Both the position numbers and the translations under genes were made by a program. DNA of 5,755 bases from JAATGA01 sp047605605 (lineage in GTDB: Bacteria > Pseudomonadota > Alphaproteobacteria > Rhodobacterales > Rhodobacteraceae). Below are positions 1 through 4,398 of the stretch, piece after piece. Each line of letters opens with the position of its first letter. The stretch's first letter is position 1. The notes under the pieces were generated by a model. That model was given only the letters and a program-made list of their open reading frames with translations. It was not told where the DNA came from and did no database searches. The stretch spans positions 1-5,755 of the forward strand of contig JASGFG010000126.1 of NCBI GenBank assembly GCA_047605605.1, read 5' to 3'.

Positions 1-5
1 AGCCC

Positions 6-674
6 ATGAAAGCCGCCGTCGTCACCTTTCCCGGTTCCAACTGCGACCGCGATCTGGCCGAGGCGTTCCGCGCCGCCGGATACGAGGTTGCGCGCGTCTG
101 GCACAAGGACACCGACCTGCCTGCGGGCGTGGATGTGGTGGGCGTTCCGGGCGGTTTCTCCTTCGGCGACTACCTGCGCTGCGGGGCCATCGCCGCGCAA
201 TCGCCCATCGGCCGGGCGGTGCGCGCCCATGCCGACCGGGGCGGCTATGTGCTGGGGGTCTGCAACGGCTTTCAGGTGCTGACCGAAATGGGCCTTCTGC
301 CCGGCGCGCTGATGCGCAATGCGGGGCTGAAATTCGTCTGCAAGATGCAGAAGCTGAAGGTGGAAACCACCGCCAGCGCCTTTACCGAAGGCTACAACCA
401 AGGCCAGCAGATCACCGTTCCCGTCGCCCATCACGACGGCAACTACACGATCGATGCCGAGGGGCTGAAGCGGCTGAAGGATCAGGACCGCATCGCCTTT
501 ACCTATGAGGGCAATCCGAACGGCGCGCTGGACGACATCGCCGGCATCCTGTCGGAAAACCGCCGGGTGCTGGGGATGATGCCGCATCCCGAACGGGTGG
601 TCGACCCGTTGCAGGGGGGCACCGATGGCGCGGTGCTGTTCCGCGCGCTGATGGGCGGGATGGCGCTGGCCTGA
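6..674 (+). CDS. purQ: Phosphoribosylformylglycinamidine synthase, glutaminase subunit PurQ
   Basis: This is the glutamine amidotransferase subunit of FGAM synthase. It hydrolyses glutamine and passes ammonia to PurL, with PurS as third partner, in the fourth step of cytosolic de novo purine synthesis. The 222-residue product has the usual length of stand-alone PurQ and is a class I (triad) glutaminase throughout. It opens with FPGSNCDRD (8-16), has the GGFSFGDYLRCGAIAA block (49-64), the nucleophile Cys86 in GVCNGFQVL, and the remaining triad residues His194 and Glu196 in MPHPERV. The ATG at 6 fits the family N-terminus, but only five bases precede it, so the ribosome binding site and any upstream purS are outside the window. 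It ends 47 bp before dctB. No strong terminator follows, only a 4-bp hairpin. Identification is firm. Confidence 0.97.
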   Translation: MKAAVVTFPGSNCDRDLAEAFRAAGYEVARVWHKDTDLPAGVDVVGVPGGFSFGDYLRCGAIAAQSPIGRAVRAHADRGGYVLGVCNGFQVLTEMGLLPGALMRNAGLKFVCKMQKLKVETTASAFTEGYNQGQQITVPVAHHDGNYTIDAEGLKRLKDQDRIAFTYEGNPNGALDDIAGILSENRRVLGMMPHPERVVDPLQGGTDGAVLFRALMGGMALA

Positions 675-685
675 CAGCCTTCGGC

Positions 686-714
686 TTGAGGGGGGCGGTG
701 CGGGGGCCTAGAAT
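686..714 (+). promoter_or_regulatory. Putative sigma70-type promoter for dctBD, probably leaderless
   Basis: TTGAGG (686-691, 4 of 6 to the -35 consensus) and TAGAAT (709-714, 5 of 6 to the -10 consensus) are separated by exactly 17 bp. Both lie in the 47-bp gap between the purQ stop and the dctB ATG. The expected transcription start is 721 or 722, and the dctB ATG begins at 722, so the transcript would have essentially no 5' leader. The absence of a Shine-Dalgarno sequence before that ATG agrees. A GANTC site (GAATC, 711-715) overlaps the -10 box. Prediction from sequence only. Confidence 0.5.
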
Positions 715-721
715 CGCCGTC

Positions 722-2479
722 ATGCAGGACGCTTCGCCCCCCGGTTCGGATCAGCCCCAACGCACGTCGTGGCGGGTCAGGTTGGTCATCGCCCTTCTGG
801 TCGTGCTGGCGGCGGTGGTGGTCCTGATCACCAACCGCTGGCTGTCCGAGCGGTTTACCGAAACCACGCGCAACCGGTCCGAACTGCGCCTGGCGCTTTA
901 CAGCGGCAACATCCAGTCCGAGCTTCAGCGGACGGCGGTGGTGCCGCTGCTGCTGGCGGGCGACCCCGAACTGGTGACTTCGCTGAAGGATGGCGACTTT
1001 TCCTCCACCTCGGCGCGGCTGATCGCGGTGCAGCAGGAAATCGGCGTCGCCTCGATCCTGCTGCTGGATCGCGACGGGCGGGCGGTGGGGGCGACGAACC
1101 GCAACCTGCTGGGCACCAACCACCGCCAGCAGCCCTATTTCGTCGATGCGCAACGCGCCAAGGACACGATGTTCTCCGCCGTCCGGCGCGAGGGCGGGGG
1201 CTTCGACTTCACCTATTCCCGCTCGATCCTGATCGAGGGCAAACCGGCCGGGGTGATCGTCGTCGCGGTCGACCTGATGAAATACGAACGGGCCTGGGCG
1301 GGCTTGCAGGATGCGGTGCTGGTGACGGACAGTCAGGGCACGGTGATCCTGGCGACCGAACCTCGCTGGCGCGGCCTGCCGCTGGACGAGGCGCTGGCCG
1401 CCCGCACGCCGCCTTCGGCCCTGCAACGCGCCTTTCAGGCGACGGCCGACTGGGCGCAGACCCCGCCCGACGCCTATGTCTCGGGCGAGGGGGTGATGCG
1501 CACCGAAACCAAGGTGCCCTTCCGCGGCTGGCGGATGGTATCCTTCTCGGCCTATGATTCCGTGCGCGAACGGGTGAACGGCGTCCTCGCGCTGGAGATC
1601 ATGGGGTTCGCCATCCTGATGGCGCTGACCTTCTATCTGCTGTCGCGGCGCGCCTGGTCGCGCAGCGCCAGCTTTCAGCGCGAATCGGCCGAGCTGCGGA
1701 TGCTGAACGCCCGCCTGCAACGCGAGATCGCCGAGCGTGAAAAGGTGCAGAAGAACCTTGAGGTGGCCGAGCTGACGCTGGCGCAATCGTCGAAACTGGC
1801 GGCTTTGGGCGAGATGTCGGCGGCCGTCAGTCACGAACTGAACCAGCCGCTGGCCGCGATGAAGACCTATCTGGCGGGCGCGCGGCTTCTGTTGCAGCGC
1901 AAGCGGCCCGAGGAGGCGCTGTCCTCGTTCCAGCGGATCGACGATCTGATCGAGCGGATGGGCGCCATCACCCGCCAGCTGAAATCCTATGCCCGCAAGG
2001 GCGGCGAGGCGTTCGAGCCGGTGGATGTGCGCCACTGCGTTTCCGCCGCCCTCGCGATGATGGAGCCGCAGCTGAAACTGCGCGTGGTCAAGATCACCCG
2101 CGCCCTGCCGCGCGAGCCGGTGATGGTGATGGCCGACCGGCTGCGTCTGGAACAGGTGATCATCAACCTGCTGCGCAATGCGCTGGACGCGACCAAGGAC
2201 ACGGCCAGCCCGCAGATCGACATTCTTCTTTCGGCCGGGGAAACCGCCACGCTGAACGTGCGCGACAACGGCCACGGGATCACCGATCTCGATAACCTGT
2301 TCGAGCCTTTCTACACCACGAAAAAGCCGGGCGAGGGGGTAGGGCTTGGCCTCGCCATCTCGTCCGGCATCGTCAAGGATCTGGGCGGTCGGCTGATCGC
2401 ACGGAACGGTGAAGGGGGCGGCGCGGTTTTCGAGGTGCAACTGCCTATATTGGGCAAGGAAATGGAAGCAGCGGAATGA
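722..2479 (+). CDS. dctB: DctB-like C4-dicarboxylate sensor histidine kinase
   Basis: This is an inner-membrane histidine kinase, probably sensing C4-dicarboxylates in the periplasm and phosphorylating the adjacent DctD. From the ATG at 722 it has 585 residues, close to typical DctB. The order is: a short cytoplasmic tail; membrane segment 1 (about 20-37); a periplasmic region (about 38-284) of the size of a double Cache/PAS-like sensor, with NHRQQPYF (133-140) and FTYSRSI (163-169) resembling DctB sensor motifs; membrane segment 2 (about 287-307); a charged helical linker (about 316-356); an H-box SHELNQPLAAM with phospho-acceptor His371; an N-box NLLRNALDAT (482-491); G1 DNGHGI (515-520); an F-box LFEPFYTTK (526-534); and G2 GVGLGLAIS (539-547). 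All catalytic boxes look intact. A TTG at 686 would add 12 residues but sits in the -35 box, so the ATG is preferred. The kinase assignment is firm. The ligand is inferred from family resemblance, and no transporter gene is in view. Confidence 0.88.
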   Translation: MQDASPPGSDQPQRTSWRVRLVIALLVVLAAVVVLITNRWLSERFTETTRNRSELRLALYSGNIQSELQRTAVVPLLLAGDPELVTSLKDGDFSSTSARLIAVQQEIGVASILLLDRDGRAVGATNRNLLGTNHRQQPYFVDAQRAKDTMFSAVRREGGGFDFTYSRSILIEGKPAGVIVVAVDLMKYERAWAGLQDAVLVTDSQGTVILATEPRWRGLPLDEALAARTPPSALQRAFQATADWAQTPPDAYVSGEGVMRTETKVPFRGWRMVSFSAYDSVRERVNGVLALEIMGFAILMALTFYLLSRRAWSRSASFQRESAELRMLNARLQREIAEREKVQKNLEVAELTLAQSSKLAALGEMSAAVSHELNQPLAAMKTYLAGARLLLQRKRPEEALSSFQRIDDLIERMGAITRQLKSYARKGGEAFEPVDVRHCVSAALAMMEPQLKLRVVKITRALPREPVMVMADRLRLEQVIINLLRNALDATKDTASPQIDILLSAGETATLNVRDNGHGITDLDNLFEPFYTTKKPGEGVGLGLAISSGIVKDLGGRLIARNGEGGGAVFEVQLPILGKEMEAAE

Positions 2480-2482
2480 GGA
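2478..2482 (+). promoter_or_regulatory. Ribosome binding site of dctD, overlapping the dctB stop
   Basis: GAGGA overlaps the last two bases of the dctB TGA stop and ends 4 nt before the ATG at 2487. It supports 2487 as the start, rather than the upstream in-frame ATG at 2409 inside dctB or the ATG at 2499. The arrangement suggests translational coupling of the two genes. Confidence 0.65.
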
Positions 2483-2486
2483 CCGA

Positions 2487-3818
2487 ATGGCCCGAGCAAT
2501 GAAGGTCGCCATCGTCGACGACGAAGCGGACATGCGGCAGTCGATCAGCCAGTGGCTGGCCCTGTCGGGCTTCGACACCGAAACCTATCCATCGGCCGAG
2601 GATGCGCTGAAGGGCATCGGGCCGGAGTTTCCGGGCGTCGTCGTCAGCGACATCAAGATGCCGGGCATGGATGGCATGGCTTTCCTGAAGCGGCTGATGA
2701 GCATGGATTCCGGCCTGCCCGTCATCATGATCACCGGCCATGGCGACGTGCCCATGGCGGTCGAGGCGATGCGCGTCGGCGCCTTCGACTTTCTGGAAAA
2801 GCCGTTCAACCCCGACCGGATGACCGAACTGGCGAAAAAAGCCACCAATGCCCGCCGCCTGACACTGGACAACCGCGCGCTGCGGCGCGAACTGTCCGAC
2901 GGCTCGGTCCTGATGAAAAAGCTGATCGGGGCCAGCCCGGCGATGGAACGCCTGCGCGAGGACATCCTGGACCTGGGGCAGGCCGACAGCCATGTCCTGA
3001 TCGACGGCGAAACGGGGACGGGCAAGACGCTGGTGGCCCATGCGCTGCACGCGGTCGGCCCGCGCGCTGGGCGCAAGTTCCTGACCATCAACTGCGCGGC
3101 CTGGAGCGAGGACCAGCTGACCGCCCGCCTGTTCGGCCCGGCCGAGGACGGCACCATCCCGCTGGTCGAGGAGGCGCGGGGCGGCACGCTTTGCCTTGAA
3201 GACATCGAGGCGCTGAGCCAGCCGTTGCAAGCCCGGCTTCTGACCTTCATCACCGAACAGGGCACACCGCCCGAAACCCGGATCATCGCGATCTGCAACG
3301 AACACGCGCCCGACAAGACGCTGGAGGATCTGCTGCGGTCCGACCTCTATTACCGGCTGGGCGCGATGACGATCCTCTGCCCGCCGCTTCGCGCGCGGGG
3401 CGAGGACATCCTGACGCTGTTCACCCGCATGTCCGAACAGTTCTCCGAGGAATATGGCTGCGACGCCCCTCAGGTGACTGCGCAAGAGGCGGCGCAGCTG
3501 TTGCAGGCCCCCTGGCCGGGCAACGTGCGGCAACTGGTGAACATCGCCGAACGGGCGGTATTGCAGAACCGGCGGGGCTCGGGCTCGATCGCCAGCCTGC
3601 TGATGGCTGACAACGAGGCGTCCGACACCTCCGCGATGACCACCGAAGGCAAGCCGCTGAAGGAATATGTCGAAAGCTTTGAAAAGATGCTGATCGACAA
3701 CACCATGCGCCGCCACAAGGGCAGCATCGTCGCGGTGATGGAGGAACTTTGCCTGCCCCGCCGCACGCTGAACGAAAAGATGGCGAAATACGGCCTGACC
3801 CGGACCGATTACGTCTGA
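2487..3818 (+). CDS. dctD: DctD-like response regulator (NtrC family) lacking the GAFTGA loop
   Basis: This is the cytosolic response regulator partner of DctB, 443 residues with the three-part NtrC-family architecture. The receiver domain (about 5-120) has the acidic pair Asp11/Asp12, phospho-acceptor Asp55 in VSDIKMPGMDG, Thr83 and Lys105. The AAA+ domain (about 146-365) has Walker A GETGTGKT (174-181), arginine-finger candidates Arg284 and Arg290 in LRSDLYYRL, PPLRARGEDI, and the sensor II motif WPGNVRQL with Arg348. The Fis-type DNA-binding helices lie at about 405-437, with LCLPRRTLNEKMAKYGL very like DctD. The oddity is between LFG (216-218) and GGTL (232-235): only 14 residues are present, against 21 in E. 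coli NtrC, and GAFTGA, the sigma54-contacting loop, is absent. Walker B reads LCLEDI (235-240) instead of the usual LFLDEI. Family assignment is firm. Whether it activates transcription through sigma54 is doubtful, and a role with sigma70 RNA polymerase or as a repressor is possible. Confidence 0.9.
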   Translation: MARAMKVAIVDDEADMRQSISQWLALSGFDTETYPSAEDALKGIGPEFPGVVVSDIKMPGMDGMAFLKRLMSMDSGLPVIMITGHGDVPMAVEAMRVGAFDFLEKPFNPDRMTELAKKATNARRLTLDNRALRRELSDGSVLMKKLIGASPAMERLREDILDLGQADSHVLIDGETGTGKTLVAHALHAVGPRAGRKFLTINCAAWSEDQLTARLFGPAEDGTIPLVEEARGGTLCLEDIEALSQPLQARLLTFITEQGTPPETRIIAICNEHAPDKTLEDLLRSDLYYRLGAMTILCPPLRARGEDILTLFTRMSEQFSEEYGCDAPQVTAQEAAQLLQAPWPGNVRQLVNIAERAVLQNRRGSGSIASLLMADNEASDTSAMTTEGKPLKEYVESFEKMLIDNTMRRHKGSIVAVMEELCLPRRTLNEKMAKYGLTRTDYV

Positions 3819-3834
3819 CACCCCCAAGGCCGGC

Positions 3835-3855
3835 GAAAGGGCCCCCGGCCCTTTC
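3835..3855 (+). terminator. Putative terminator hairpin after dctD
   Basis: A perfect 9-bp stem, GAAAGGGCC (3835-3843) with GGCCCTTTC (3847-3855), has a CCC triloop and starts 17 nt after the dctD stop. The tail is pyrimidine-rich rather than a pure T run, so intrinsic termination may be inefficient. Its position fits the end of the dctBD transcript. Confidence 0.5.
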
Positions 3856-3860
3856 CCTCC

Positions 3861-3926
3861 CTTCATCTTGGCCCAAATACCCTGCGGGGAGGGCCGGAGG
3901 GGTGCAAAACCCCTCCGGGGCCGGCC
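3861..3926. repeat. Possible dispersed intergenic repeat with hairpin
   Basis: A leading motif, CATCTTGGCCCAAATACCC (3864-3882), contains the short palindrome TTGG-C-CCAA. A perfect 10-bp hairpin follows: CCGGAGGGGT (3894-3903), loop GCAAA, ACCCCTCCGG (3909-3918). There is no T tract after it. From memory, very similar CATCTTGG...AAATACC elements followed by variable GC-rich hairpins recur between genes in Rhodobacteraceae genomes. Only one copy is visible here, so repeat status rests on recollection and not on this sequence. Confidence 0.4.
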
Positions 3927-4016
3927 AGGGGGCGCTGAGATTGCCGGGCCATGTCCCTACATCGGCCACAAGCCGCCCCGTCCATGGCTGCGCTAACATG
4001 CGGATGAAATCGCCCA

Positions 4017-4046
4017 TTGTCATTTCTGTCACTTTCCCTTTAGGGT
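4017..4046 (+). promoter_or_regulatory. Possible promoter for rne
   Basis: TTGTCA (4017-4022, 5 of 6 to the -35 consensus) is followed after 18 bp by TAGGGT (4041-4046), a weak -10 match that keeps the TA....T positions. It lies in the most AT-rich part of the intergenic region and would give a leader of about 345 nt, similar in scale to the long autoregulatory leader of E. coli rne. Another possible -10, TTAAAT (4192-4197), lacks a good -35. Tentative. Confidence 0.3.
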
Positions 4047-4202
4047 CGCAAATTGCGGGGGTCTGCCCCGACGGAATTCTCTGCGGTGCCGTGCGTGATG
4101 CGAATTTCGCGCCCCCGGTTCCGCAGCCGGATAGGCCGAAAGGCCCGTGAGTCGCCTGCCATGTCGCCCGTCAACCGGCTGACGCAACAGGTTAAATTTG
4201 GT

Positions 4203-4222
4203 GGTGTGACCCCGGTCGCACC
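4203..4222 (+). promoter_or_regulatory. Leader hairpin upstream of rne
   Basis: GGTGTGAC (4203-4210) pairs with GTCGCACC (4215-4222) as an 8-bp stem with one G-U pair and a CCCG loop. A smaller stem, TGCCC/GGGCA (4274-4278 with 4282-4286), follows. Both fall in the presumed rne leader. Their function is unknown. Confidence 0.35.
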
Positions 4223-4348
4223 TTGGGAAGAACCGCGATGATGCGCGCAATACCGACGGCGAAAGGCGAGGGGTGCCCACCGGGCATGGCCCGCCCTGCC
4301 GCCCGCGTGCAACTCGCCCGAACAAGTCGCCCGTTCACTGGACAGCCC

Positions 4349-4385
4349 GCCGGAGCCTGCTCCGGCCCGCCACAGGGTGGCGGGC
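4349..4385 (+). promoter_or_regulatory. Tandem perfect hairpins directly before the rne ribosome binding site
   Basis: GCCGGAGC (4349-4356) pairs perfectly with GCTCCGGC (4359-4366). GCCCGCCAC (4365-4373) then pairs perfectly with GTGGCGGGC (4377-4385) around an AGG triloop. The two stems abut, sharing two bases, and end 5 nt before the GGAAG ribosome binding site (4391-4395) and 13 nt before the rne ATG. In E. coli, rne expression is feedback-controlled through structured leader hairpins cut by RNase E. A similar role here is inference. Confidence 0.5.
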
Positions 4386-4398
4386 GCAATGGAAGAAC

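Larger units (their letters stand above)
3819..4398 (+). other. 580-bp non-coding region between dctD and rne
   Basis: I find no convincing gene here on either strand. The short open frames are low in complexity, overlap the flanking genes and have no good ribosome binding site. The first part holds the post-dctD hairpin and a repeat-like element (to about 3926). The middle has an AT-richer patch (about 4002-4056) with a possible promoter, a short inverted repeat GCGAATTTCGC (4100-4110), a GGCC stem with a GAAA tetraloop (4134-4145) and a GANTC site (4149-4153). From about 4190 it is rich in perfect or near-perfect hairpins and probably forms the 5' leader of rne. No riboswitch class that I know could be matched with confidence. 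Confidence 0.6.

Noticed and set aside
676..686. Small hairpin AGCC-TTC-GGCT after purQ as a terminator
   Set aside because: It has only 4 bp, no T tract, and touches the dctB -35 box. Too weak to call.
686..721. TTG start adding 12 residues to DctB
   Set aside because: The TTG is part of the best -35 box and lacks a ribosome binding site, and the extra residues are not DctB-like. The ATG at 722 is preferred.
503..2578. 691-codon open frame on the minus strand across dctB and part of purQ
   Set aside because: It is antisense to two well-recognised genes, has a low-complexity Arg/Gln/His-rich product, and arises from the third-position GC bias of the + strand genes.
3851..3860. CCCTCCC tract as an anti-Shine-Dalgarno small RNA motif of the CcsR type
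   Set aside because: The sequence does not match the CUYCCUCCC motif and is not in a pair of small hairpin loops. It is better explained as the tail of the dctD terminator hairpin.
2445..3866. 473-codon minus-strand frame across dctD
   Set aside because: It mirrors dctD and its product is rich in Gln, His, Arg and Ala with no recognisable domain. It is a shadow frame.
3749..4150. 133-codon + strand frame starting inside dctD
   Set aside because: It has a proline/arginine-rich product, starts within the dctD coding sequence and runs through the hairpins downstream. No ribosome binding site or family resemblance supports it.
4100..4222. Possible riboswitch in the GC-rich middle of the rne upstream region
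   Set aside because: I compared it by eye with cobalamin-type conserved boxes on both strands and could not place them. Local stems alone do not support a riboswitch.
4029..4325. Two short minus-strand frames (90 and 98 codons) in the dctD-rne gap
   Set aside because: They overlap each other in different frames, have no recognisable product and are compositionally like shadow frames. Not enough to call a gene.
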